64,000 nucleotides of DNA from Eopsaltria australis (GCA_034509425.1 JAVTVJ010000550.1:372001-436000), one strand, 5' to 3'; positions 29,535-41,937 are shown, numbered from the stretch's first letter. A program made the numbers and translations. Notes: a model not told the origin generated them from the letters alone.

Positions 29535-29745
29535 ATGCTGAATGCCTGAACAGCAGCTGCCTGCCTGCACGTGCTGCCCTGCAGGCCTGATCAAACCGAG
29601 AAGGGATTCGCTTTGTCCCGGAAACTTTGTGCCAAGATTCACACCCAGCTCTGCTCGGCACTCATACCTGCTAGGAAGGGCAGCTGGTGCGCACTGCTGC
29701 TCCCTGAGCTGGGGTTCTGCAGCACCGGGACCTTTTAAGCACTTC
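29535..29745. other. GC-richer patch in the KIF13A intron, unknown
   Basis: About 210 bp with several CpG dinucleotides and repeated CTGC words stand out from the AT-rich intron. The region is open for 87 codons on the plus strand (29542-29805), but the product has no recognisable domain. It is a candidate regulatory element or remnant of an old repeat; the sequence alone does not decide. Confidence 0.25.
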
Positions 29746-31840
29746 CTGAAATATCTTGAATCTAACCCACACCTTGGTCACAACATGTTTACAAGCATCA
29801 TTTAACACTAAGTTTTTCAACTATTAAAATACACTGAATTAGAAATCTGGAGTCTTACCATGTGCACATTTAATAAAACTACTAGATGCACAACAGAGCA
29901 GAGAATCTTGTTTTCAAAACAAGACAGCTGTCTCTACACTAAGGGGTTAAGAAGGTGAAAATAAAACTTTTCCTTTAGTCCTGACATCCCCTAGAAAAGG
30001 ACAAAAACCCCCTCCATTTTAAGAGAGCTGCAATTTTTTTTAAATTCATAATTAATTTCAATAGACAATATATTCAAGGTGTATTGACTAGTAACCCAGA
30101 GCTCAAAAACACCCCTGGCTGCAAAAGTAAACAAGTGCATGCATGGCTGTACCTTCCAAACACAAATGCTTAGCATGTCTAAAGGCCTACTGATCTTTTT
30201 ACACATATTTTTGTGTCCCACAACTTAGATACTTCCAACACAACAAAACAGAAAAATTGGACAAGTTTGAAATTGAACTTCATTCAACTGTGTTCTACTC
30301 AGAAATATTTGAACATAACACTCAGTAGTCCAAAAGCAGAGAATGGCTATAAAGCAATGATTGCCTAAACATGGTCATTCTAAGAACAGTTTTCCTTCTC
30401 CTCAAACACTTTATCCATTTTTGTTCTGAAATCTTGCCAGCTGAGTACTACAGGCTGCTCACCCACAATCCCAACAGCAGTTTCCTCTAGCAATCATGTT
30501 TAAAGACCAAATCACAAGGTCCTAACAGCAGTCTGGATTTTATTAACACAGTAAAATAGTGGATGATGCATTTACTCACAGTACAGGTCACCTCATGAAG
30601 AACCAACAGCCATATCACACAGTATTTTGGACTACAAGCTTGTGCCTCGTCGTGTTCCAAATTACATGGAATTTTAGAACAGCAGTTTCAAGGAACTGCA
30701 TCTAGTGTTGCATCTGAGGCATGAATGAACTAAAGTAATGCAAAAGTAGCTCCCAAAATGACATCTTCCAACCACACATTTCATAATTCAAATTCATCTC
30801 CTCTACCAAGGTTCAAAGCTAACAGTTCACATCCTGAACACTGATGTCTAACAGGAAAGTTAAACAGGTCAAAGTCAGATCACTTTTACAATTTCCTGCA
30901 AAGATAAAAGTTGCTGCCTTCTACTATTTTATGATCCATCTCTGACAAGTGGTAATTTGAAGTTCACACATCAAAGATGTGACCTGGCCATTCATTCTTT
31001 CAGATACAGAACTAATTAGCAGCTGACCTATTTCAACTTCCAGAAGTTTCAGTTTGAAAAAGCTACCATGATCATGAAAGCTTCCAACAGCGCTCTTCTC
31101 TCATCTCTGATGCTACTCAAAAACCATGAAGTACCACAACCACCAAGGGAAGGAACATGTACTAAAGACCATCCAGAATCATGTTTTCTCCACAGCAGAA
31201 GGAGCAACAGCAGTTTTCTGGAAACAAGAGTTTTAGGACAAGCTGCCTAGGGATGAAATCTGTGCTTCAGATATTAATCTTTGAAAGTATTATGACCTAC
31301 AAAAACTAGATAGGCAAACACACATCTGTTCCCAGCTATTATTTTATTAAAGAGCTTAAACCTATGAAAAAAAAAAATAGCCCCCATATATTTTGGAATC
31401 TTTAACCATTTAGCACTACAAGAAGAGGGGTTTTTTAAGCAGAATTGGGCTTTGGTGCTACCTGTGCTATAAAAATGAGGATGGAAGAGAACAGAACAAA
31501 CAAGTCATAACATGCTGGGGTTTTTTTTAGAGTTAAGACAGGCAAGAAAGACACTTTCAGGAAAAAGTGGGATTTTGAGTTCAGCTCTACAATGTGAGGA
31601 CTTCTTTCTCATTTTCTGCTCTGAGATTTTTAGTAAGGCAAAGTTTGCAACAGGCTACTGTGCTCTAATGGAATGAATTGTCATTAAACAAATTTCTGTT
31701 TCAGATAAAACTACAGATGAAATAGCATTTCAGTCCTACTGTCTCCATGGTTCCCTGTTTATTTCTGTCAAGACAAATATTTTGCTTACTACACGAAAAA
31801 TCATGTCACAAAGAACTGTTTATCAGGGAGCTAAAATAAA

Positions 31841-31908
31841 ACATTTCAGATCCTTTCCTTTCAGTGTAGCTGAAACATTTCAGATCCTTTCCTTTCAGTG
31901 TAGCTGAA
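31841..31908. repeat. Perfect 34-bp tandem duplication
   Basis: Two identical 34-bp units lie head to tail, 31841-31874 and 31875-31908, each beginning ACATTTCAGATCC and ending GTGTAGCTGAA. The identity is complete, in contrast to the mutated repeats around it, so the duplication looks recent. The second unit is joined to an inverted repeat, listed next. Confidence 0.97.
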
Positions 31909-31917
31909 AGGAAAGGA
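31885..31917. repeat. 14-bp perfect inverted repeat, 5-nt loop
   Basis: The left arm TCCTTTCCTTTCAG (31885-31898) and right arm CTGAAAGGAAAGGA (31904-31917) are exact reverse complements around a TGTAG loop. The left arm lies in the second copy of the 34-bp duplication and the right arm extends past its end. Confidence 0.95.
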
Positions 31918-34400
31918 AGGAAAGCATATTTTAAAAATCAGAAGCAGAGGAGGAACCAACCCAGCAAGACCTTATTTGTCCTACTGAAAAATAACATCTG
32001 TAATGTAAAGTCAGATCTTTGGTAGGCATAGAGATGTGAAATCTCCATTGTAAAAAATTACTGAATAATTTTGCAGGATTGTCTGAGACTCCATACTCTA
32101 GTTATCTCATAGTTACATTTTAATATGGCACCTCGTTGCCAACAACCAAATACAAACACTTGCAGCAGGACAGCAGGATGTATTCAATTGGCTTTGAAAC
32201 ATAATACCCATTTCCAAAACACTGTAAGTTAGAACAGGTTTTTTTCTGTGAAGAGAGTACTTTGAGAAAGGAAATTCAGGTTGCCAGGTGAAGACAAAAA
32301 TCAATGAGGAAAAAAATCAGAGAGTTCCCAGAAACTTTCTTCTTGGAAAGAAATGGAAATCTGTATTGGTTTGGGAAGGAAATGGCTCAGAGACACAAGA
32401 GGTAACTAAAAGAACACACAAGCACACTTCAGCACATATAAAGGAAACTACTGCTACCAGTTAAAGCAAAACAAGGGTTAAAGGTATGAAGTCCAACAAC
32501 GATCTTCCAAAAACTTTGCCAGCACCAGAGATTATACCTGAGAGCAGCTAATGAAAACAGCTCCTTTCTGAACTCTGTCTCCTATTATTTCAGTTGATAA
32601 AGATTTTCCTGTGCCTTTCAGACTCTTGACTGTTCAGTTTTACTACGTTCTGGTTTTCCTCCTTCATTAGTTTAGAACACTGGAAGTCATGTGCCTGTAG
32701 GCAACAGCAGGCCTGCTGCTTATAAAATGACAAAACACTTGCATTTAATAACAATTACTATTTTGTAGCTGTGTTTGTTACAGTGTGAGCGCTGTGTGGT
32801 CTAGCAGTCAGAAATGCAGTCAGAATCCTGTTCTAATTTATGGTTATAATTTCACCTCTAATACAATAGTGAAAGTTGGACAAATGACAGCACTGTCTGG
32901 GATTTTAGGCCTTTTACATCACCTGTAAAACTAGCATTACTTGCCCATCTAAAATCCTTCAGAACTATCCTTAATAATGCGTAGAGACTAATTAAAATAA
33001 TGCAACTGAATTTAGATGTAATTCAAAAACTCTGAACAGCATAGGCAAAGCTAGTAAAATCTGATTTTCCTAAGCTTGGATGTTCTTCCAAGAGCAAATT
33101 TTATAATTATTAAGGAGTTACCTAATTTTACTTTAGAAAATTCTGTCAGTACTTTTTAAATTATAACTGAGAGAACAAAGCAAATAAAGAGCACAGTCCT
33201 GAATTCTACTCCCTACACCCTATAGTCTCTTGGCTTCAACTGAATTAAAAAAAAGCAGCCCTGGAAACCAAATTTGCTTTAGAAGGCTACTTATTCTTAT
33301 TCCAAAATGCAGCACAAACTTGTACTTCCATTCAGCTAGAAAAGGGAAATTTCCATATAAAAAGATAAAACACAAAAAGGGAAAGGTAAGACTAAACAGA
33401 ATATTAAAATAATGCACAAATAGAGAAAGACTAATTAATCACCCTAACAAATTAAATCATTTTTACAATGACATGGTTGCTCTGAAAGAAAAATCCAGTT
33501 AAGCTATATAAAAACAAGCTACACAAAGAAAACCAAAAATCCGTTTGACATCTCTAACCCTGCCAAGGCATCAATCCAAGTACAAGCAGCAACTACTCAG
33601 CAATTCAGAGCCAGTTTATACAGGCATTTTATGGTGGGTACACATAGAAGAGCAGAATCCATTTCTCATCATGAGAAACTGAACTACTTCTATTGAGTAA
33701 AAAATATAAACCAGCAGTTCACCACTGAAGGAAATGTAAGGATGTTCATGAGGCTCTAGAAAGCCCATAAGGAATCTTGACAGATTACGTGAAACGTCTG
33801 CCATTAAGCAGGCACCCAAACTATCTGTGTGCACTAATGAGAGTTACTTCTGATCAGTATTTCTGACTGTTCTTTCCAATAACACATCTGGCAGTTGTTT
33901 CAAAGACACAAGTTAGCAGCCAGCCAAATTCCAGCCTCACACTGATCTGCAAGCAGGACAGCTCTCCCTTGCCAACACAGCTGCCGACAGTGAGGTCGCA
34001 CACAAGCGTCACAGCTCACCCATAAGGCTCTTGACAGAAAGAGTAAGAAACAGAAGCCAGTTCCCACCAAGAGAATTTATATATTTTATAGATATTAAAG
34101 CCTGATAAACACAAGACACACAAGCTCTCAAAACAGTCACTGCATAGTTTCACTGAATACTTGTGGGCCAATGTGCACAACAAACAAAATTCCCACGTTA
34201 CGGGCTCACATTACAGGCTCTTCATTAAATTACCTGGCCCTTAGTCTCTCAAGTCTATTGAAATAATGATTTTTACATCTTAATTCTGGGTTTGCTTTAT
34301 GAACTTTATGTGTATTTTATGTTCCATACCTGTCAATTCCACTCACTTTGAAGAGCTTGTTACTCTTATTATAGTGTTGTGATGGAGGCTACACACACAC

Positions 34401-34424
34401 TTCAATAAACTCTTGTTTATTGAA
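34401..34424. repeat. 10-bp perfect inverted repeat, 4-nt loop
   Basis: The arms TTCAATAAAC (34401-34410) and GTTTATTGAA (34415-34424) flank a TCTT loop. It could form a small hairpin. It lies in the KIF13A intron and no function is evident. Confidence 0.9.
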
Positions 34425-34778
34425 AAAAAATCCCATACATTCTAAAACAGAATAGTTTTTAAAAATCCCCAAGATTTCCGTTTCACAGATGAGATGCTAA
34501 GACCCAGAGAGGCAGCACAACTTACAGAAGACCACACAAAGATCTTTGAAAGAAGCAGGAAATAAGCACAGATCTTTCAAGACACAGGCCAGCATTTTAG
34601 CCACAACAATAGTTCTGAAGACAATGCAAGTTGTATATAAAATAAACTGGTGTGATTACAGCTATATTCTAGTACATGGGTTAATGTGAGAAGCACCTTC
34701 ACAGCTTGGACATGCAAAAATAGAAAAGGTCTCAACTTTTTCTCATGGAAAGCTATAAAAGCATGATATTCTGCCTCT

Positions 34779-34799
34779 AAAAAAAAAAAAAAAAAAAAA
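34779..34799. repeat. A21 homopolymer
   Basis: A run of 21 A on the plus strand within the KIF13A intron. No retrocopy body is recognisable immediately 5' of it, so I treat it as simple sequence and not as the tail of a processed insertion. Confidence 0.95.
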
Positions 34800-35768
34800 G
34801 AATATTCTCACACTACAGTTTCTTCATAACTATAATGAACTGAATCAAAAATATTTTTCAGAAAGGCTTAAGTAGTAGGACAGTGCTAGGCTGGAAGTCT
34901 CCATATCCATTAAAATGATTTCTCACTCCTTGGCATTAAATGCATTTAACGGATCAACTGAACTTGAGCAGTCAACAGGTAACTGAGCAGATAAGAATAC
35001 AAAATAGCTGAACACACAAGCATACAACATAACTATACCCCTTGCACCTCCCTGTCTTTCCCCACACTCCCTCAAAGGAAAGAAATCTTTTCCTGTTCTG
35101 ATCTATTTTTACAGTCTAGTGCATTGGTATTTTGGATTATTTCCAAGGGTATTCTTTACTGGGGCATCACAACTAAATGCCAGATTTCAAAATTATTTTA
35201 GCATATTCTCATAGGCTACTTCACAGAACAACACTGAATTAATAAATGATCTAGCAATTACAGCCTTTTCAAATGCAAATAGGTTAAAACCTAGTAAACA
35301 AAGTTATATAAAAAAAAAATCCATCACTAGCATAAAAATCAGATCTGCTTCTTGTTCCCCCACAGGTTACACCAAGCTGTTAACAGCCTACACTCAAGGG
35401 AAATTTCTGAAAACAGCACACACAGTCTAAGTCCTTACCTACTCAACAGTTTATTTTTTGACCAATCAATCAACAACCAACTTCCAAACCTGGGAGACCT
35501 TCTGTCTCCACACTGGGTACCTCCGACTTCCCCAGGAAGCCAGGTAAAGAACCTACCTTTACTTCCCATGGATGCAAGCCCAAGGCAGCAGCCCCGGTCA
35601 GCACTCGCCTCTCGCCCTGTCCCTCCCACTGCAGACCCAAAAAGCACCGAGCGACACCCTGGGGACCCTGCCGCAGCCCTGACAAAGCCAAGCGAGGCGT
35701 CTGCGAGGGCTAGGCGGAGGAGCCGGGGCTAGGCTTTCGCTCCGGGGTACGGCGACTCGGGGTTTTAC

Positions 35769-35859
35769 CTTTCTCCCTGCTTGGCGTTGGAAGGTGGCGG
35801 GTGAAGCACAGTCTGGTTCCCTTCCATCTCCACGATGCACTTGGTATTCAGGTCCAGCT
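35769..35859 (-). CDS. KIF13A: KIF13A coding exon 2
   Basis: After the acceptor CCTTGCAG the frame continues as ELDLNTKCIVEMEGNQTVLH, then PPPSNAKQGER, closely matching the human KIF13A segment after MNRR, with conservative changes (ELEL to ELDL, CVVE to CIVE, SNT to SNA). This is the part of the motor head between the first beta-strand and the first conserved core helices; the nucleotide-binding P-loop is encoded further on. The exon is 91 nt, ends AG followed by GTAAAA, and leaves the frame in phase 2. Exons 1 and 2 together encode 48 residues plus two bases. The next exon was not found in the remaining 35.7 kb to the left. Confidence 0.93.
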
Positions 35860-36083
35860 CTGCAAGGCGACACGGCGGGGGGCTGTAGTCAGGGCGAGCG
35901 AGAGCACCCCCCTTCTCCCGGCACGCCGGAGCAGCTCGGCCCCCGCCGGCTCCCCCGGGAGCGAGGGGCTGGAGCGGCGGGGGCGGGCGAGGGGCTCGTC
36001 CTCCCGCCAGTCCGCGCTGAACGCGGGCGGACGCCGGGCCCCGGTGCCGCCCCCGCCCCGAGGTGCCCCCAGACCCCGGTTAC
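35860..36083 (-). other. KIF13A: KIF13A intron 1 (224 bp)
   Basis: A short GC-rich intron lies between donor GTAACC and acceptor CCTTGCAG; it keeps the reading frame (phase 1) between the first two coding exons. It lies wholly within the CpG island, so the sequence may also be regulatory. Confidence 0.88.
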
Positions 36084-36138
36084 CTCTCCTGTTCATGGGC
36101 CGGACCCTGACGGCAACTTTCACCTTGGTGTCCGACAT
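36084..36138 (-). CDS. KIF13A: KIF13A coding exon 1 (kinesin-3 motor N-terminus)
   Basis: KIF13A is a plus-end-directed kinesin-3 motor that carries endosomal, melanosomal and mannose-6-phosphate-receptor cargo on microtubules. This exon reads MSDTKVKVAVRVRPMNRR, the same 18 residues that open the human protein, including the VRVRP stretch forming the first beta-strand of the motor head. The ATG at 36136-36138 has A at -3, a good initiation context. The exon ends AGG AGA G followed by the donor GTAACC, splitting the nineteenth codon (Glu) after its first base, as expected. The same frame stays open upstream to about 36201, but the first codon there is GTG, so this ATG is preferred. The paralogue KIF13B has a similar start, but the exon 2 sequence and the NHLRC1-TPMT neighbourhood point to KIF13A. 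The rest of the gene (about 1,800 residues in human) lies left of this window. Confidence 0.93.
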
Positions 36139-36799
36139 CTTCCCCGCTCCCGGGAGCGGCGGGCGGGCGGCCCCGCTCAGCGCCGGCGGCGGCAGCGACA
36201 CGGCGGAGCGCCAGCGTCCATGCCGGGCCGGGTGCGAGGGCGGAGGGCCGGGGCAGGCGGGGAAGGCGACAGAGGGAGGGAAGGAGAGGAGGAGGAGGGT
36301 CCGGCGCCGGGGAGGGCGGTGGTGGCGCAGCCCCAGCCGCCTCCTTGCTCAGCCGCGGTCCGCGCCGGCGCTGGCGCTCGCTGCCGACGGGCTCGCTTGC
36401 AGAACCGCTGCCGCCGCCGCCTCCCTGCCAATCCCCACCGCCATCTTCCGCCTCCTCCTCCTCCCGCCGCGCCGCCGGGAGTGCGGGCGCCCAGGCAAGC
36501 GGCGAGAGGGCGGGGAAAGGCGGCGGCGCCGGAAAGCGGCGGAAACAGCCGAGCGTCCTCGGCACGGGGGCGTGGGGCGACTCCCTCTCCCCCCACCCCA
36601 TCCTTGGCCAGCCGCTGCTTCCCAGGGAGCACGCGCGGAGGGATGCGCGGTGCGCGGGAAGACGGCGCTGGCTGGAGCGGGGATACTGCGGGAGTGGGAT
36701 GCGCCCGCGGGCCCTGCCCGACAGCCACTGTCCTGCCTTGTGCAGGTGTACGCCGCCACCGCAGAGACACCGGCTTGCCCGACTGTACACCGAGATTCC

Positions 36800-39700
36800 T
36801 TGTGGCAAGGAAAGGAAAAGCCACAATCTGCTCCGGAAAAAAATGTCGTGGCGCCAGGGGATGTTTTTTGACAAAATATGCACAACACAGGATGATCTGG
36901 TTGCAACGTGCGTGGAGGCCTGGAAGCGGTGCAGCACCTCGAGGTGATGGAGCTAGGAGCCCTGCCCGGGCTCCAGCCTGCATGTCATCTCCTTGGCTAT
37001 GAAGTATAACCTGCAAAGTGCCGGGGTCATTCGCGGTCTCCTGCTGTTCCAGGCAGCGACGGGCCACCACTGACGAGTGCCAGCCCAAACACTGCAGGAC
37101 AGGGTAGTGTCCAGTAGCCAGTTCAGTATTGGGGGAAAGCATTACAAGTAGTGGTGCTTTATCCAGCAACCGAGAGCTCCAAGGATGGCTCCAGTGGACA
37201 AGCCAAGAAAGATTTTGAGTTTAAAATGCAGTAGGCCTCTTTTCAAAATGTCCTCTTAAAACTTTTTCTCTCTGGAAGTGTTTCCTTAGCTTCAGTAAAA
37301 TATCTTTCAAAGAATCAATCCTTATTATCGATGCAGCTAACTGGCAGGAATCCCAGTGCAAAACAGCAATGTCTGTAACATTTTCTTTACAGAAGACAGG
37401 CTCAAACCCAAATGGGATTATTCTGTATACTCTGGGGCTAAACCACTGTAGGGAGAATGGGCTAAACAACCAGTGATGAATAGATAGCTGAACTGAGAAA
37501 GAGCAGACCTTTCAAACAGAGGTGGAAACAATGGAGGGAGGCTTAGAAGATCAACCCCTTCCCAGCTGCCAGCACACCAACCAGAAAAGTCCTGCAAAGC
37601 GACTGAGAGGAACGTCTCTGGAGGAGGCCTGGCTGCCCCAAATGGCCACAACTCACAGGAATGCTGAAAGGAAACGAGACACACACTTAGCACGGCAAAA
37701 GAGAAAGGTCACCAAATAGAGCCAGGCATCTGGAAAACGTCAGCAGAAGTAGCTGGTGCACATGGACTTCTTGCTGTAGAAGTAAGCATAAGGAATGAAG
37801 TTCATTATGAAATGCATCATAAGCATGTGGCCCAACGAGTAAAGAAAAGAAGTGATGTTGACATGAGACATCCTATTTACTGATGTAGACTGTAAGAACC
37901 CAGATCAAAGTAAGTGCTGGCTCAAGACAAGGCATGAGGTCTGAAATTGCTGTGCAAAAAGGGAGTTGTTCTGTGAAACTTGGACACTGCTGGGAAAGAA
38001 AAGACAGCCAACAGATGGAAGGGAAAATACTCCCTTCCGTCTCAATTTTCCACCTCTTAGTGGAAAAACTACATCATTGCAAGATTAAATAAAAACAATT
38101 ACATTAGCTGAAGAGAAACTAAAGGGAGTCTTTATGAGATTGACTATGATTTTGGCTGTGGGAAGAGTCTTGGGAAGAATTTTTTACGAATGTCTGGTAT
38201 AGGCTTGTGAATTATATACCACCATTTGCAGGTACAGAAAGCCAGCCATGCAAAACTGTTTGAAAAGGCAGATGCTACCTAGTTTGTTTTAACTCAGATT
38301 GTAACTGTTCACGTCTTATGAAATTCTGATTTATTCTAGTGTTAGGTAGTTGACAAAGGGATTTTTAACCTTTCATTCATGTCAACGTACCCTGAGAAAC
38401 AGCTGCCAGAAATGTTGTCTTAGTTCCACCAGGTTTTTCTGCCTTCTCGAGAAAGGGCTTTTGGCAATATTTGTACCATGACCTGACCACACCTATTGGG
38501 CAGCAAGCTTATAGTAGAATGTATTTCTGGTCTTTTGCCATTAGGGCAGAATAGGAAGAGGGTCATGTTATAGAGGCCCCATGAGATCATTAGGTAGATC
38601 AAAGAGCAATCTCTGAATTGAGGCCGATGAGGCGTTTCTCTTCTGGCATTGTATCTCCTCATTGAGCACCATATGGAACCCTTTACATCTCTGTCTTTGC
38701 TACCGGTAGCAACTGCGGATGAATGTCTCTCACCTGTCAGAACTTGTTAGCTTGATCAGTTTACATGCCCCGTGGGAACTGGCAAGGGATACTGATGGGT
38801 CGCTAACCCATTGGAATTAGCTGCCAGCTATCCCAGACATGCTGATGGATGGATGGGAGATACCGGATGAGAAATGACAGCTTACTGCTTCAGCAATGAG
38901 AAAAGATGAGAGCTGGAGAAAGTGGAGACTGATGGTGAGTGAGGGGAACTCAGATGGAAACATGGGGATAAAATCATCTGGAGCCATCCTTCCCTGATTT
39001 CCCTTTTCTCTCCCTGTGTTCCTCCACCCTCTATTTTATTCTGGCTCTGTACTACTGCAGTCAACAGGAATTTTGGAGCTTTACTAGGGCCAGGATTGAA
39101 TCTTTGTCTGTTTCTTTTTTTCCATCTGTTTCATTCTTCTTTCTTGCCTTAGAGCATTTTGACCATCAATTTGCCCATTGATCCACAGTTCAGCAAAGAG
39201 CATAAAGAAAACATTGCTCCTTCTTTGGTCTGGTAGGAAGTTCCAAATGCTCCTTATCTTCCCAAGGCATAACACAGGGAATGGGATTTGATGTGATTTG
39301 CTCATGCATTCCCATATATTCTGAGCAGGAAGATCAATTGCTCTGCTTCATGACTTGGAAATGGGGGAGGGATGCTGTGCATCCAGGTTAATGCCTGAAG
39401 CCCTCATGGTGTTCCAGTGACCTCCTTTCTTCAGCAAAGGGCAAGGAGAAATGTCACGGAGCCTGCCAAGAATATCCATCTTGTCAGCAGCATCCCCAGC
39501 ACATACCTTACTGTGCCTGACTGATGCATGCTGTCACTGGGAGGAGCTGGCAGCAGTGAGAGCATGGGAAAGCAGTCCTTTTCTTCTGGTGTTGAAAGTG
39601 ATAAAAGAAAGACAAAGTGTTTAATTTTACAGCATCTGAAATCCAAGAGATGCTTAAAATGAAGGTTTTTACCACAAAATTTAACCCAAGGAGTGTGCTT

Positions 39701-41937
39701 TATAAGACTGACCAAAATAAGAGTTTTGTGTTTCCAAAATTTTACTGAGTATTTTTTTTAAATTTCAATTAACACAGGAAACAAACTCTATTTTGAACCC
39801 AAGCACATAACAGCATCATCCAGTCAGAAAGAGGTAAAATGAATGAACACTGTAATATAAAATCAATAGATATTTTTAAGGTTAATAATCTAATACATTA
39901 CACTTAAGTTAGGGGAAAAAAAGGAAGAAACCATAACTCTAACAAAATAAATGATAAATTGTTCACTTTTCGTGTTGGTGAAAAAGAAGAATGGATAATA
40001 ATTCATGCATTTTTTAAAAATAGCATTTAGCACATAGGAAGGAGGCATGATCGTTATGTAAGGGATACATATTTCATATTGGAGGGGTGGGATTAAATGT
40101 GACTATATTTGTGTCAGGACACAAATGAGTGTCCTGTTATGCAGACAAACTTGAATTTTTCATTGAATAAGATGCATTTAGAGAGCACCTGGGGAAGCAA
40201 ATGTCTGCCCATAATTGCACTTGCTTCTGGACAGATGCACTGAATTTACAAAAAAGTGTGAAGGCAGGATTTTAGCCAGTGATCTGTCTGAGGACACTTC
40301 TCAGGTCGCTTTTCCACCTCCTTCTTGATCCAAATTCAAGCTGGACATTAGTCAGGCTGGATGGATGCCACCTCTGTCTTATCAAAGATCTGTTTTGACT
40401 GTCTCTAAAGCTGTGCAGGAGGCATGAAAATTGTCCTCTATGTCCAGCATATTTATGGCAACACTCTGGGCCCAGAAAGGGGCTGCAGTGACAAATGCTC
40501 TTCTGACACTCAGAAAAAAAGGAGCGGTTTGAATTGCCAGCATTAAGAACAAAAGCAGAATATATGCACCTAAATGTTATCCTGCCTGGTAGGTGCTGCT
40601 CAAAGCTACACAAGATATATAGCTTTGAACAGGCACTGCAGTTTAAACCTACCTCAGCTCTGAACAGAGTTGGCTTTCTGTGATGTGCAGACTAAATCTG
40701 TTCTTACAGGTTACTTTACAAATGTTTTGAATTACCTGATTGGCTTTACCTGGCTGGGGTGATGACCTCTGCTAGACCCTAGCTCTGCCTCTACGCCCAC
40801 CCTGGCTGCTCAACAGCAGATCTCATGCTGAGATCAGAGGTGAGCAATTACAGCGAATGAATGTCCCCAAGAAAGATGCAGTCACATCTCCATCAAGCTG
40901 AAACATTCCTTGCTGGGGGGGGGAATATCTCATGCAATTCACCAATCAGATCCGACGTATTCTCCCTGCCTCTGATACAATATTGCAATACGCTTTTGTA
41001 AACTTCATCCCAAGATCAAGCTGTAAATGAAACTAACGCATTTCTAAGAGGAGCTGCTCAATTCTAGCTACATTCAACTCCATGACCATTTTACAGAGGA
41101 TAATCTCTTTGCTCCACTCACTGAAGAAGAGGGGGCAGGGAGCTCTGTTCCCCATCTCCTATCACTTAGAACAGAGAAATAGTTTCAAATTACTGTGGGA
41201 ACTTTAATGGTCATTACTACCTACAGATGAGAAGTCCTATTAATAGAAATAAATGAGCTTAGAAGCAAAGTAATGCAGCTATAGCAAAGAAACTGATGGG
41301 AAGTAAAAAAGGGGGGAAAAGATAGCAAGGAAAGTGATGGGAAGTAAAGAAAATTTCTTTATATTGCTCAGGTACATTTCCCTGCACTCCAAAAGTGTGA
41401 CTAAAGCTTTTACTGAATCCAAACTGAACCTTACTGTCATCTTGGGAAGGATTTGGTTATGGCAGGGAATTTAACATCCCTGGAATTGTAACCTCAGATG
41501 CAAGCAACAGTTGTGTCTTCCTCTGACAGCTAGTCGTGTTCTATGTAGCTTACATTCCTTAGTTGTCCAGGAAAGAAATGGTAGCTTTATTTACATTTTT
41601 GTTGCTATTGATGTTAATTATCTCTATGCCATCCCTTTTTCACTTCAGGAAACACTCCACCCCCAGCTCAAATACCTTCCAGGGAGAACAGGGCTGTGGG
41701 TCTTCATCCTGGACTGACCCAAGTAATACCTGAATGAAAACCTATGTAGTTCATTTATCACTTCGGTTATTTCCTACAGTGAAAGAAGAGGTACAGATGA
41801 CATGGTAAAAAGCATGGCTGAGATTCCACCTAGAAAACTCAGTACAGCATTTAGGAAGAGGAGTTCAAAATAGAATAGACCCCTTAAAGGGTTACTGGGA
41901 GAACTGTGGAATGGTGAACATTATCAAAGAAGAGCAG
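36800..41937. other. Intergenic, KIF13A to NHLRC1 (left part)
   Basis: This is unique AT-rich sequence upstream of KIF13A. Reading frames are short, uncoordinated between strands and without recognisable domains. A 9-bp inverted repeat at 40107-40126 is listed separately. I see no exon, RNA gene or clear transposon here. Confidence 0.6.
40107..40126. repeat. 9-bp inverted repeat, 2-nt centre
   Basis: ATTTGTGTC and GACACAAAT are exact reverse complements around AG. A further AGTGTCCT just to the right can pair with the GGACAC part of the right arm, so two alternative small hairpins are possible. Confidence 0.85.

Larger units (their letters stand above)
1..35768 (-). other. KIF13A: KIF13A large intron (second intron), no exon found
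   Basis: This AT-rich stretch follows the donor of KIF13A coding exon 2 and runs off the left edge, so it is inferred to be intron. I looked on the minus strand for the next expected motor-domain pieces (the segment with FDYCFW and the P-loop GQTGSGKS) and did not find them, though a short exon could be missed by eye. Reading frames here are all short (135 codons or fewer), lack recognisable domains and occur on both strands. Apart from the CR1 fragment, simple repeats, inverted repeats and two GC-richer patches listed separately, I see nothing genic. Confidence 0.7.
35590..36760. promoter_or_regulatory. KIF13A: CpG island with the KIF13A promoter
   Basis: The sequence becomes abruptly GC-rich and dense in CpG over about 1.2 kb, covering coding exons 1 and 2 of KIF13A and about 600 bp upstream. 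GC boxes (GGGCGG-type) recur and no TATA box is seen, which fits a broad CpG-island promoter. About 300 bp upstream of the start codon the minus strand reads CGGAAGATGGCGG (36438-36450), an ETS core fused to a YY1-like core of the kind often found at transcription starts of such promoters. A CCAAT word lies on the plus strand at 36428-36432. The transcription start cannot be fixed from sequence. Confidence 0.8.

Noticed and set aside
34779..34799. A21 tract as the tail of a processed pseudogene
   Set aside because: No gene-like body or target-site duplication was seen next to it.
36139..36201. Extended KIF13A start 21 codons upstream of MSDTK
   Set aside because: The upstream codon at 36199-36201 is GTG, not ATG, and the human protein begins at MSDTK.
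35794..37169. Several long frames on both strands (up to 402 codons) around the KIF13A promoter
   Set aside because: They are Arg/Ala/Pro/Gly-rich products of stop-poor CpG-island sequence, overlap each other in several frames and match no protein family.
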